DNA from: Oceanimonas sp052119705
GTDB lineage: Bacteria > Pseudomonadota > Gammaproteobacteria > Enterobacterales > Aeromonadaceae
Assembly (NCBI RefSeq): GCF_052119705.1
Contig: NZ_JBGQOP010000002.1
Span: forward strand, 62,001-126,000
Direction of reading: 5' to 3'
Length of the DNA stretch: 64,000 nucleotides
The position numbers and the translations under genes were made by a program. Positions 34,303 to 43,235 of this stretch are shown piece after piece (the first letter of the stretch is position 1; each line of letters begins with the position of its first letter). The notes under the pieces are model-generated. The model saw nothing but the letters and a program-made list of their open reading frames with translations, was not told the origin of the DNA and searched no databases.

Positions 34303-35805
34303 ATGAATAAAGAAATATTGCTGGTGGTAGATGCGGTTTCTAACGAAAAAGCATTGCCTCGCGAAAAGATTTTTGAAGCCTTAGAAACGGCCTTGGCCAC
34401 GGCGACAAAAAAGAAATATGACGGTGACATCCTAGTCCGCGTCGAGATTGATCGTAAAAGTGGTGACTTCGAAACTTTCCGTCGTTGGCAGGTAGTGGAA
34501 AGTCAGGACACCCTGACCAACCCTTATGCTGAAATCACCTTGGAAGCGGCGCAAATTGATGAGCCAGAAATCCAAATTGGTGACTTCGTCGAAGACGACA
34601 TCGATTCTGTGACCTTTGACCGCATCACCACCCAAACTGCTAAGCAGGTTATCGTACAAAAAGTACGCGAAGCCGAGCGTATGCAAGTGGTTGAGCAGTT
34701 TAAAGATCAAGAAGGTGAGATCATCAGCGGCGTAGTGAAAAAAGCGACCCGTGAAAACGTGATCTTGGATCTAGGCAACAACGCCGAAGCGGTGATTTTC
34801 CGCGAAGACATGCTACCGCGCGAAACATTTCGCAGCGGCGACCGGGTACGTGGCTTATTATATGCCGTGCGTCCAGAAGCACGTGGTGCCCAGTTATTTA
34901 TTAGCCGCAGCAACCCTGACTTCTTAAAAGAGTTATTTCGCATTGAGGTGCCAGAGATTGGTGAAGAGGTTATCGATATTATGGGCGCCGCGCGCGACCC
35001 AGGTAGCCGCGCCAAGATAGCCGTCAAGACCAACGACCGCCGTATCGATCCCATCGGTGCTTGTGTGGGCATGCGTGGCGCTCGTGTACAAGCGGTTTCC
35101 AGCGAGCTTAACGGTGAGCGGGTTGATATCGTGCTGTGGGATGATAATCCGGCGCAGTTCGTTATCAACGCCATGGCCCCTGCCGACGTGTCATCCATTA
35201 TCGTGGACGAAGACGCGCACTCCATGGATATCGCCGTGGAGTCTGGCAACTTGGCGCAAGCCATAGGTCGTAACGGTCAAAACGTGCGCTTGGCCGCTCA
35301 GCTTACCGGCTGGGAGCTAAACGTGATGACGGTTGAAGATTTGCAAAGCAAGCATCAGGTTGAAAGCGACAAGATTATTAACCTCTTCATTCAGCACTTG
35401 GATGTAGATGATGATTTTGCCAGCCTCTTGATGGAAGAAGGCTTTTCCTCATTGGAAGAAATTGCCTATGTGCCAGTCAGCGAGCTGTTAAGCGTTGAAG
35501 GCCTAGATGAAGATATGGTGGAGGAGCTGCGTAATCGTGCCAAAGCCGCCCTGACGACTCGGGCGCTTGCGCAAGAAGAATCATTCGAAGGGGTGGAGCC
35601 GGCAGAAGATCTGCTCGCATTGCCCTCCATGACCCGGGAGCTGGCCTATGCGCTTGCCGCCCGTGGTGTTTCGAGTCTGGAACAACTAGCAGAGCAGGGC
35701 ATAGACGATCTTGAAGGAATTGAAGATCTGAGTGAAACCCTAGCTGGGGAGCTGATTATGGCGGCCCGTAACATCTGTTGGTTTGGGGATCAGACCGAAG
35801 AATAA
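34303..35805 (+). CDS. nusA: Transcription termination/antitermination factor NusA
   Basis: RNA-polymerase-associated factor in pausing, termination and rRNA antitermination. The 500 aa comprise the N-terminal polymerase-binding domain (1-125), an S1 domain (about 135-200, GVVKKATRENVILDLG), two KH domains (about 230-345, with PIGACVGMRGARVQAV and GRNGQNVRLAAQL) and two C-terminal acidic helix-hairpin-helix repeats typical of Gammaproteobacteria (around 365-415 and 440-490). Fourteen bases separate it from rimP. Confidence 0.97.
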   Translation: MNKEILLVVDAVSNEKALPREKIFEALETALATATKKKYDGDILVRVEIDRKSGDFETFRRWQVVESQDTLTNPYAEITLEAAQIDEPEIQIGDFVEDDIDSVTFDRITTQTAKQVIVQKVREAERMQVVEQFKDQEGEIISGVVKKATRENVILDLGNNAEAVIFREDMLPRETFRSGDRVRGLLYAVRPEARGAQLFISRSNPDFLKELFRIEVPEIGEEVIDIMGAARDPGSRAKIAVKTNDRRIDPIGACVGMRGARVQAVSSELNGERVDIVLWDDNPAQFVINAMAPADVSSIIVDEDAHSMDIAVESGNLAQAIGRNGQNVRLAAQLTGWELNVMTVEDLQSKHQVESDKIINLFIQHLDVDDDFASLLMEEGFSSLEEIAYVPVSELLSVEGLDEDMVEELRNRAKAALTTRALAQEESFEGVEPAEDLLALPSMTRELAYALAARGVSSLEQLAEQGIDDLEGIEDLSETLAGELIMAARNICWFGDQTEE

Positions 35806-35824
35806 GATTAGCGGAGGTTAATTA

Positions 35825-38524
35825 ATGGCAGAAGTTACATTATCGCAGCTCGCCAGCGACATAGACACATCAGTAGACCGTCTTGTGCAGCAGTTTAGCG
35901 AAGCCGGTATGGAAAAAAAGATCGGTGATTCCGTTTCGGAAACCGAAAAAGCCGATTTACTGACGTTTTTAAAGAAACAGCATGGCGGCGCGGCCGATGA
36001 GCCGAAGCGCATGACGTTACAGCGTAAAACCATGAGCACTTTAAACGTGCCCGTGGTCGGTGGTAAGAGTAAAGAAGTGCAGGTTGAAGTACGCAAGAAG
36101 CGTACTTACGTAAGACGCGACACGGCTGAAGAGCTACAGCGTCAGCAAGAAACCGAAGAGCAGGCGCGTCTGGAAACAGAAGCGCAGGCTCAACAGCAAG
36201 CAGAAGAGCAAGCTAAACGTGATGCAGAAGCTACGGCCAAACGCGAAGCGCAAGAGAAAGCCAAGCGTGACGCGGAAGATAAAGCCCGCCAGGCTCAGCC
36301 GCAAGCTCAGAACACCAAAGAGCAGGGGAAAGTAAAACCCCAAAGCAAAGAGCCGAAAAAGGTGGACGATATGGCCAAGAGCGAAGCAGAAAAGTTGAAG
36401 CAGCAGCGTGAGCAAGAAATCTTACGCAAGGCCGAGCTGGATGCACAACAAAAAGCAGAAGAAGTACGTAAGCTGGCTGAAGTAAACGAAAAGCGTTGGG
36501 CTGAAGAAGCTGCCGCTGCCAAGAAGCCAGAAGACGCAGACTACCATGTGATGACCAACGCATCTGCCAAGGCCGCAGAAGACGAAGCGGATAAGTCTGA
36601 AGAAAATAAAGCCCGTCGTAGCACGGGTGGCAAGAAGCGCAGTGGCGGTAAATCGAAAGAAGACCGTCTTGAGCGTGAAAACCGTAACGAGCGTCTGCGT
36701 AAAGGCAAGCGCGCCAAGGTGATGATGCCTAACTCCATGAAGCACGACTTCCAAAAACCGGCGCAAGCCGTGAATCGTGACGTGGAAATTGGCGAAACCA
36801 TTACCGTGGCTGAGCTGGCAAACAAGATGGCCGTTAAAGGCGTCGCCGTCATCAAGGTGATGATGAAGATGGGCGCCATGGCCACCATTAACCAAGTGAT
36901 CGACCAAGAAACTGCGCAATTAGTGGCAGAAGAAATGGGCCACAAGGTGACCTTACGCCGCGAAAATGAATTAGAAGAACGCGTATTGCAAGATCGTGAT
37001 ACCGATGCAGCACGTGAAACTCGCGCACCCGTAGTGACTATCATGGGTCACGTTGACCACGGTAAGACCTCAACGCTTGACTACATCCGTCGCGCCAAAG
37101 TGGCCTCGGGTGAAGCGGGTGGTATTACCCAGCACATTGGTGCTTACCACGTAGAAACTGAGAATGGTTCTATCACCTTCTTGGATACCCCAGGCCACGC
37201 GGCGTTTACGTCAATGCGTGCTCGTGGTGCCAGCGCCACCGATATCGTCGTGTTAGTCGTCGCCGCAGACGATGGTGTTATGCCACAGACAGTTGAAGCT
37301 ATTCAGCACGCGAAAGCGGCCGGTGTACCTTTGATTGTGGCTGTTAACAAGATGGATAAGCCGGACGCGGATCTCGATCGTGTGCGCAGCGAATTGTCTC
37401 AGCATGGCGTGATGTCAGAAGACTGGGGTGGCGAAAACATCTTTACCTATATCTCAGCTAAAACCGGTGAAGGTATTGATGACTTGTTAGAAGCCATCTT
37501 GCTGCAGTCTGAAGTATTGGAATTGAATGCCGTTATCGATGGCATGGCATCCGGTGTGGTCATCGAATCACGTCTTGATAAAGGTCGTGGTCCTGTTGCG
37601 ACCGTACTAGTACAAGAAGGTACGCTGAACCAAGGCGATATCGTATTGTGCGGACTCGAGTATGGCCGTGTTCGTGCCATGCGCGATGAATTAGGTCGTG
37701 ACATTAAGTCAGCTGGTCCGTCTATGCCGGTGGAAATCTTAGGTCTGTCTGGTGTGCCAGCAGCCGGTGATGAAGCTACAGTAGTGCGTGACGAGAAGAA
37801 AGCCCGTGAAGTGGCACTCTATCGTCAAGGCAAGTTCCGTGATGTGAAGCTGGCTCGCCAGCATACCGCTAAGCTCGAAAACATGTTTGCTAACATGGAA
37901 GATGGCGAAGTGGCAGAAGTGAACTTGGTACTGAAAGCAGACGTACAAGGTTCTATCCAAGCCATTGCCGACTCACTTCAGCAGCTGTCTACGGACGAAG
38001 TGAAAGTGAAGATTATCGGTTCTGGTGTAGGTGGTATTACTGAAACTGACGCCAGCTTAGCCGCCGCTTCTAACGCCATTATCTTAGGTTTTAACGTACG
38101 TGCCGATGCCTCTGCGCGTAAGATGATTGAAGCCGAAAACATCGACTTGCGTTACTACAGCGTGATTTATGAGCTGATCGACGAAGTTAAGCAGGCCATG
38201 ACTGGCATGTTGGCTCCTGAGTTTAAGCAAGAAATCATCGGTCTGGCTGAAGTACGTGATGTGTTCCGTTCGCCTAAGTTTGGTGCGGTAGCCGGTTGTA
38301 TGGTGACCGAAGGTAACGTTAAGCGTAATAATCCAATCCGAGTATTGCGTGATAACGTAGTGATTTACGAAGGCGAGCTGGAATCTCTGCGCCGCTTTAA
38401 AGACGATGTGCAAGAAGTGCGTAATGGCATGGAATGTGGTATCGCGGTGAAGAACTACAATGACGTTCGTCCTGGCGACCAGATTGAAGTTTTCCAAATC
38501 GTAGAAGTACAGCGTACCCTGTAA
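35825..38524 (+). CDS. infB: Translation initiation factor IF-2
   Basis: GTPase that places fMet-tRNA on the 30S subunit and drives subunit joining. The 899-aa product starts with the IF2-N domain (EVTLSQLASDIDTSVDRLVQ). A long Lys/Glu/Ala/Gln-rich helical stretch (about 95-300) follows, then a second IF2-N module. The G domain has GHVDHGKT from 408, DTPGH and NKMDKPD. Domains II-IV end the protein, with MECGIAVKNYNDVRPGDQIE at the C-terminus. GGAGG precedes the ATG. Shorter internal-start isoforms exist in E. coli and are possible here. Confidence 0.97.
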   Translation: MAEVTLSQLASDIDTSVDRLVQQFSEAGMEKKIGDSVSETEKADLLTFLKKQHGGAADEPKRMTLQRKTMSTLNVPVVGGKSKEVQVEVRKKRTYVRRDTAEELQRQQETEEQARLETEAQAQQQAEEQAKRDAEATAKREAQEKAKRDAEDKARQAQPQAQNTKEQGKVKPQSKEPKKVDDMAKSEAEKLKQQREQEILRKAELDAQQKAEEVRKLAEVNEKRWAEEAAAAKKPEDADYHVMTNASAKAAEDEADKSEENKARRSTGGKKRSGGKSKEDRLERENRNERLRKGKRAKVMMPNSMKHDFQKPAQAVNRDVEIGETITVAELANKMAVKGVAVIKVMMKMGAMATINQVIDQETAQLVAEEMGHKVTLRRENELEERVLQDRDTDAARETRAPVVTIMGHVDHGKTSTLDYIRRAKVASGEAGGITQHIGAYHVETENGSITFLDTPGHAAFTSMRARGASATDIVVLVVAADDGVMPQTVEAIQHAKAAGVPLIVAVNKMDKPDADLDRVRSELSQHGVMSEDWGGENIFTYISAKTGEGIDDLLEAILLQSEVLELNAVIDGMASGVVIESRLDKGRGPVATVLVQEGTLNQGDIVLCGLEYGRVRAMRDELGRDIKSAGPSMPVEILGLSGVPAAGDEATVVRDEKKAREVALYRQGKFRDVKLARQHTAKLENMFANMEDGEVAEVNLVLKADVQGSIQAIADSLQQLSTDEVKVKIIGSGVGGITETDASLAAASNAIILGFNVRADASARKMIEAENIDLRYYSVIYELIDEVKQAMTGMLAPEFKQEIIGLAEVRDVFRSPKFGAVAGCMVTEGNVKRNNPIRVLRDNVVIYEGELESLRRFKDDVQEVRNGMECGIAVKNYNDVRPGDQIEVFQIVEVQRTL

Positions 38525-38557
38525 AGGCACGCCGGCCTGCAGTATTAAAGGTCGCAA

Positions 38558-38636
38558 GAGTGAGCCCTTTGCCTCGGGCTGAGGGCTACTCTACAGTTAA
38601 CTTAATCAATATAAAGGGGCCTAAAGGCTCCTTTTT
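38558..38636 (+). terminator. Hairpin plus terminator-like structure between infB and rbfA
   Basis: A first hairpin pairs GAGT-AGCCCT (38558-38568) with AGGGCT-ACTC (38582-38591) without a T run. A second pairs AAAGGGGCC with GGCTCCTTT (one G-U) and ends in T6 (38613-38636). rbfA begins 18 bp later, so this should only partly terminate, or process, the operon transcript. Confidence 0.7.
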
Positions 38637-38654
38637 TAATGGGATGAGCACATC

Positions 38655-39107
38655 ATGGCCAGAGAATTTAGCCGTTCACGTCGAGTGGGCCAAGAATTAC
38701 AGCGCGAAATCGCACTGATCTTACAACGCGAAATTAAAGACGACCGCTTAAGACTGATCACCGTCTCCGGTGTTGAGCTGTCGAAAGACTTAAGCTCAGC
38801 CAAGGTGTTTGTGACGTTTTTGGATAATGATCCTGAGAACATAGTTCAAGGCATGAGAGTATTAAAAGACGCTAGCGGATTTATTCGCAGTCAAGTGGGC
38901 AAGGCCATGCGCCTGCGTATCACCCCTGATTTGCGTTTTACTTATGATCAAAGCTTGGTTGAAGGCATGCGTATTTCTACCTTAGTCTCGAGCACCATTG
39001 CCGAAGATGAGCGTCGTAGCCAAGAATTCGGTAGCGACCAGCCTGCGGCCGATGCTGATCAAAACGACGATCAAGACCAAGATCAAGCAGCAGAAAAGAA
39101 GGATTAA
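38655..39107 (+). CDS. rbfA: 30S ribosome-binding factor RbfA
   Basis: Single-KH-domain protein needed for 16S rRNA 5'-end maturation and cold adaptation. The 150-aa product carries FSRSRRVGQELQREIALILQ, LITVSGVELSKDLSSAKVFV and RLRITPDLRFTYDQSLVEGM. The C-terminal ~25 residues are a run of Asp/Gln/Ala, a disordered tail. It ends two bases before truB. Confidence 0.95.
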   Translation: MAREFSRSRRVGQELQREIALILQREIKDDRLRLITVSGVELSKDLSSAKVFVTFLDNDPENIVQGMRVLKDASGFIRSQVGKAMRLRITPDLRFTYDQSLVEGMRISTLVSSTIAEDERRSQEFGSDQPAADADQNDDQDQDQAAEKKD

Positions 39108-39109
39108 TC

Positions 39110-40045
39110 ATGGGGCGTCAGCGTCAATTTCGTGGCCGTGCAGTAGACGGCATACTGCTGCTAGACAAGCCAGCAGGCATTACTTCTAACGATGCATTGC
39201 AACAAGTGAAGCGTATTTATGCCGCGGCGAAAGCCGGACACACAGGGGCGCTGGATCCCTTGGCCACAGGTATGCTGCCCATTTGCTTGGGCGAAGCCAC
39301 TAAGTTTTCTCAGTTTCTGCTGGAAGCCGATAAGCGCTATCGTGTGGTGGCAAAACTTGGTCTGCGTACCGATACCAGCGATGCGGATGGCGAAGTGGTA
39401 GAGACGCGCTCGGTTAATGTGACAGACGACGCCTTGGCGGTCGCCTTGGACAGTTTTCGCGGCACCACGCAGCAAATTCCATCCATGTATTCGGCGCTAA
39501 AGTATCAGGGTAAACCCTTATATCATTACGCACGGGAAGGCATAGAGGTGCCAAGAGAGTCACGCCCCATTACCGTATTCGAGTTGATACTGGTACGTTT
39601 TGAAGGTGATGAGCTGGAGTTAGAAATTCACTGCAGCAAGGGCACCTATATTCGCACCATAGTCGATGACTTAGGTGAAATGCTCGGTTGTGGAGCGCAC
39701 GTAGCGGTATTGCGTCGCTTGGCGGTGGCTGGCTATCCGAGCGAGCGCATGGTTACCCTAGAACAATTGGCCACTATACTCGAAGACTGCCGCGCGCAAG
39801 AGACATTACCGCGCTTGGAGTTGGATCCGCTGTTGCTACCCATGGACACGGCCGTGGCCGGTCTTCCGGAAGTCAACATGTCTGAGCTGGTGGCCGGTTA
39901 CATTAACCAAGGCCAAGCGGTGCAGGTGTCCGGTGCACCAAGCAGTGGTCAAGTGCGCATGACAGTGGGCGAGCAACGCCTTTTTATCGGTGTTGGCGAG
40001 ATTGACGACGACGGTAAAGTGGCACCTAAGCGGTTAGTACGTTAA
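39110..40045 (+). CDS. truB: tRNA pseudouridine-55 synthase TruB
   Basis: Makes pseudouridine 55 in the T loop of tRNAs. The 311-aa product has GILLLDKPAGITSN, the catalytic Asp49 in AGHTGALDPLATGMLP, then YRVVAKLGLRTDTSDADGE, QIPSMYSALKYQGKPLY and SKGTYIRTIVDDLGEMLGCG. The C-terminal PUA-like region resembles E. coli TruB. The start is two bases from the rbfA stop. A heptad-repeat element begins 10 bp after its stop. Confidence 0.96.
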   Translation: MGRQRQFRGRAVDGILLLDKPAGITSNDALQQVKRIYAAAKAGHTGALDPLATGMLPICLGEATKFSQFLLEADKRYRVVAKLGLRTDTSDADGEVVETRSVNVTDDALAVALDSFRGTTQQIPSMYSALKYQGKPLYHYAREGIEVPRESRPITVFELILVRFEGDELELEIHCSKGTYIRTIVDDLGEMLGCGAHVAVLRRLAVAGYPSERMVTLEQLATILEDCRAQETLPRLELDPLLLPMDTAVAGLPEVNMSELVAGYINQGQAVQVSGAPSSGQVRMTVGEQRLFIGVGEIDDDGKVAPKRLVR

Positions 40046-40055
40046 TTGGGTGATC

Positions 40056-40123
40056 GTGAGGCGTAAGAGGTGAAGAGTGAGGTGTTAGGGCCAACTCCTC
40101 ACGCCTTACTCATATCGCCTCAC
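40056..40123. repeat. Heptad-repeat element, GTRAGGC type (truB/rpsO spacer)
   Basis: Five consecutive 7-bp units at 40056-40090 (first GTGAGGC, fourth GTGAGGT) face four units at 40096-40123 that read the same way on the opposite strand (GTGAGGC, GTAAGGC and GTGAGGA among them). Only five bases separate the arms. The whole could form a long imperfect cruciform or hairpin. Confidence 0.8.
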
Positions 40124-40265
40124 TCGCTAAACTATAACCACTCATTTATTAGCAAGCTAATTTTGGACTTGCGCAGCCGTACTTTACTGGTAGAATGCGC
40201 AGCTTACTTTCCAGCTGAATTAGTGATCGGCTGGAGAACACATTCATTTTTTTGGAGTACACAAG

Positions 40266-40535
40266 ATGTCACTAAATGCAGAAATTAAAGCGCAAATCGT
40301 TGCTGACAACGCCCGTGGCGAAGGCGATACCGGTTCACCTGAAGTGCAAGTTGCTTTGTTGAGCGCGCAAATCAACCACCTGCAAGGTCACTTCAAACAG
40401 CACATCCACGATCATCACAGCCGTCGTGGTCTGTTGCGCATGGTATCTCAGCGTCGTAGCTTGCTAGACTACCTGAAGCGTAAAGACGTAGCGCGTTACA
40501 CTGCACTGATCGCTAAATTGGGTCTGCGTCGTTAA
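40266..40535 (+). CDS. rpsO: Ribosomal protein S15
   Basis: Primary-binding 30S protein contacting the 16S central domain. The 89-aa product is very close to E. coli S15: GDTGSPEVQVALLSAQINHL, HFKQHIHDHHSRRGLLRMVS, QRRSLLDYLKRKD. TTGGAG precedes the ATG. In E. coli S15 represses its own translation through a leader pseudoknot; this leader was not tested for one. A terminator follows. Confidence 0.97.
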   Translation: MSLNAEIKAQIVADNARGEGDTGSPEVQVALLSAQINHLQGHFKQHIHDHHSRRGLLRMVSQRRSLLDYLKRKDVARYTALIAKLGLRR

Positions 40536-40554
40536 TCGACACACTCAGTTTAAT

Positions 40555-40579
40555 AAAAAGGGGCTTAGGCCCCTTTTTT
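40555..40579 (+). terminator. Intrinsic terminator after rpsO
   Basis: AAAAAGGGGC / GCCCCTTTTT with loop TTAG, then T. Same position as the rpsO terminator of E. coli, where readthrough feeds pnp. Confidence 0.93.
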
Positions 40580-40596
40580 GTTGCCTGATTTTCACC

Positions 40597-40686
40597 GTCA
40601 AGGGTAAAGCGTGAGGCGTGAGGGGTAAGTGAGTAAAAAAGCATCGAACCTAAGAGCAGGCTAGCTCCCGACGCCTTGCTCACAAC
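40597..40686. repeat. Heptad-repeat element, GTRAGGC type (rpsO/pnp spacer)
   Basis: Left arm 40597-40631 is five 7-bp units including GTAAAGC, GTGAGGC and GTGAGGG. The right arm, read in reverse at about 40666-40686, is degenerate (GCAAGGC, GTCGGGA). The same family as at 40056, but with a decayed second arm. Confidence 0.65.
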
Positions 40687-40772
40687 CCGCATTCGCTGTG
40701 CTTTAGCCCATAATCACGTATACTGTGGCGGTATATTAAAAGACTAAAAACATATATTAAGGAATCTAAAAC

Positions 40773-43082
40773 GTGAATCCTATCGTAAAAACCTTCCAGT
40801 ATGGCCAACATACCGTCACCCTAGAAACGGGCGTCATGGCTCGTCAGGCAAGTGGTGCCGTTATGGCCAGCATCGATGATACCGCCGTGCTCGTCACAGT
40901 GGTGGGCAAACGTGATGCGGATGAAAGCAAAGACTTTTTCCCGCTGACCGTTAACTATCAAGAGCGCACCTATGCAGCAGGCCGTATTCCTGGCAGCTTT
41001 TTTAAACGAGAAGGCCGCCCATCAGAAGGCGAAACGCTGACCTCACGTTTGATTGACCGCCCAATCCGTCCGTTATTCCCCGCCGGCTTTAAAAATGAAG
41101 TGCAGGTGATTGCCACAGTGGTGTCTGTAAATCCTGAAATTTCACCGGACATTATTGCGCTGCTGGGTACGTCTGCGGCCTTAGCCATCTCTGGACTGCC
41201 GTTTGCTGGTCCTATTGGTGCGGCTCGTGTGGGTTACATCAATGGCGAGTACGTATTAAACCCAACCGTGACTGAGCTGGCTAACAGTGAGCTGGATTTA
41301 GTAGTGGCCGGTACCGCCAATGCGGTATTAATGGTTGAGTCTGAAGCCAACATCTTGCCAGAAGACGTCATGTTGGGTGCCGTGGTTTATGGCCATGAGC
41401 AACTGAACGCTGCCGTCACTGCGATTAAAGAATTTGCCGCCGAAGTGGGCACTCAGCCTTGGAATTGGCAGCCAAAAGCCGAAAACGTAAGCCTAAAAGC
41501 GCAAGTGGCCGAACTGGCAACGGAACAAGTTGGCGAAGCCTATCGTATTACCGATAAAACCGCTCGCCGCGCTGCCCTGAGCATCATCAAAGCTAAAGTA
41601 TTAGCCGCAGTATTAGCCAGCAACCCTGAGCAAAACAGCAAAGAAGTCGCTGAGCAATTTTCTGCCCTTGAGAAGCACATAGTACGTGGTCGTATCGTGC
41701 GCGGTGAGCCCCGTATCGATGGTCGCGAACCGGACATGATACGTGCGCTGGATGTAGCCACTGGCTTATTGCCGCGCACTCATGGCTCTGCCTTGTTCAC
41801 CCGTGGTGAAACTCAAGCCTTAGTGGTTGCGACGCTTGGCACCCAACGTGATGCACAGTTAATTGATGAGCTGACGGGTACTCGTACCGACAACTTTATG
41901 CTGCATTATAACTTCCCTCCCTTTTGCGTCGGCGAAACCGGCATGGTGGGTAGCCCTAAGCGTCGTGAAATCGGCCACGGTCGTTTGGCCAAGCGTGGCG
42001 TAGCCGCAGTTATGCCAAGCGTGGATGTGTTCCCATACACGGTACGCGTCGTGTCAGAAATTACCGAATCGAATGGCTCTTCTTCCATGGCCTCGGTGTG
42101 CGGTACTTCATTGGCACTGATGGACGCCGGCGTGCCCATCAAAGCGTCTGTAGCCGGTATTGCCATGGGCTTAGTTAAAGAAGATGAAAACTACGTAGTG
42201 CTGTCAGATATCTTGGGTGATGAAGATCACTTGGGCGACATGGACTTTAAAGTGGCCGGTACTACCCAAGGTATTACCGCACTGCAAATGGACATCAAAA
42301 TCGAAGGCATTACTAAAGAGATCATGGCCGCGGCACTTAAGCAGGCTCGCAACGCCCGTTTGCACATCCTGAAAGTGATGGACCAAGCCATGCAAGCGCC
42401 GCGCGAAGAGATTTCTGACTTTGCCCCGCGTATTCACATCATCAAGATCAATCCAGAGAAGATCCGCGATGTGATCGGTAAAGGCGGCGCCACTATCCGT
42501 GCGCTGACCGAAGAAACCGGTACTACTATTGAGCTTGACGATAACGGCACAGTGAAAATTGCCGCCGTGGATGGCGAGGCAGCCAAACTGGCCATTAGCC
42601 GCATTCAGCAGCTGACCGCCGAAGTGGAGCCGGGCACTATTTATCAGGGGCAGGTAGTACGTTTAGCTGACTTTGGTGCCTTCGTGAATATTTTGCCAGG
42701 CAAAGACGGCTTAGTGCATATCTCACAGATCACCGAAGAGCGCGTGAAAAACGTCTCGGACCATTTGACCGTAGGTGAAACGGTTGCCGTTAAGGTATTG
42801 GAAGTAGACCGCCAAGGCCGTATTCGCTTATCCATTAAAGAAGCGAAAGAGCCAAGCGAAGCAGCTGTTGCCGAAGCTGTTATGGTCGAAGCAAACGTTA
42901 CCGAAGTCACTGCCGCAGATGCCACCGCAGTGGTAGACACCGCAGCGCCTGCTGAAGCCGCAGCCGAGCGCCTTGCTGAAACAGCAACGCCCGTGCAAAC
43001 TCAAACTGCAGCACCAGCACCAGCACCAGCACCAGCAGATGAAGCAGCACCTGCTAATCATGATGAGAAACGAGCTGAGTAA
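40773..43082 (+). CDS. pnp: Polynucleotide phosphorylase
   Basis: Phosphorolytic 3'-5' exoribonuclease of the RNA degradosome. GTG start at 40773 with AAGGA about ten bases upstream. The 769 aa contain two RNase PH domains (RIPGSFFKREGRPSEGE, SALFTRGETQALV, MASVCGTSLALMDAGVPI). A KH domain (INPEKIRDVIGKGGATIRAL, about 560-620) and an S1 domain (about 625-695, VRLADFGAFVNILPGKDGLVHIS) follow. An Ala/Pro/Glu-rich tail includes a CAGCAC hexanucleotide repeat coding for alternating Ala-Pro (about 43009-43038). The tail is longer than in E. coli (711 aa) and may reach degradosome partners. Confidence 0.97.
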   Translation: MNPIVKTFQYGQHTVTLETGVMARQASGAVMASIDDTAVLVTVVGKRDADESKDFFPLTVNYQERTYAAGRIPGSFFKREGRPSEGETLTSRLIDRPIRPLFPAGFKNEVQVIATVVSVNPEISPDIIALLGTSAALAISGLPFAGPIGAARVGYINGEYVLNPTVTELANSELDLVVAGTANAVLMVESEANILPEDVMLGAVVYGHEQLNAAVTAIKEFAAEVGTQPWNWQPKAENVSLKAQVAELATEQVGEAYRITDKTARRAALSIIKAKVLAAVLASNPEQNSKEVAEQFSALEKHIVRGRIVRGEPRIDGREPDMIRALDVATGLLPRTHGSALFTRGETQALVVATLGTQRDAQLIDELTGTRTDNFMLHYNFPPFCVGETGMVGSPKRREIGHGRLAKRGVAAVMPSVDVFPYTVRVVSEITESNGSSSMASVCGTSLALMDAGVPIKASVAGIAMGLVKEDENYVVLSDILGDEDHLGDMDFKVAGTTQGITALQMDIKIEGITKEIMAAALKQARNARLHILKVMDQAMQAPREEISDFAPRIHIIKINPEKIRDVIGKGGATIRALTEETGTTIELDDNGTVKIAAVDGEAAKLAISRIQQLTAEVEPGTIYQGQVVRLADFGAFVNILPGKDGLVHISQITEERVKNVSDHLTVGETVAVKVLEVDRQGRIRLSIKEAKEPSEAAVAEAVMVEANVTEVTAADATAVVDTAAPAEAAAERLAETATPVQTQTAAPAPAPAPADEAAPANHDEKRAE

Positions 43083-43109
43083 TTAGCCAGCCTCATCAAA
43101 ATAGCCAAC

Positions 43110-43139
43110 AAAAAGCCGAGACAGTGTCTCGGCTTTTTT
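43110..43139 (+). terminator. Intrinsic terminator after pnp
   Basis: AAAAAGCCGAGAC / GTCTCGGCTTTTT with a 3-nt loop and T run; flanking A run allows opposite-strand use by trhP. Confidence 0.93.
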
Positions 43140-43153
43140 ATTTAGAGAATATA

Positions 43154-43230
43154 GTGAGGCGTAAATGGTGAGGCGTGAGGTGGAAAATCAGGCTTCTCTG
43201 CTTAGCTTGGCGTTATTCTTCATACTTCAC
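43154..43230. repeat. Heptad-repeat element, GTRAGGC type (pnp/trhP spacer)
   Basis: Five units at 43154-43188 (GTGAGGC twice, GTGAGGT once) face at least three units on the other strand at 43210-43230 (GTGAAGT, ATGAAGA, ATAACGC). The element lies between convergent genes and ends five bases before the trhP stop codon. Confidence 0.75.
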
Positions 43231-43235
43231 AGCCC

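Noticed and set aside
36134..37044. Several long minus-strand reading frames inside infB
   Set aside because: They are shadows of the Lys/Glu/Ala/Gln-rich region of IF-2; Phe/Leu-rich antisense composition is expected and no ribosome sites support them.
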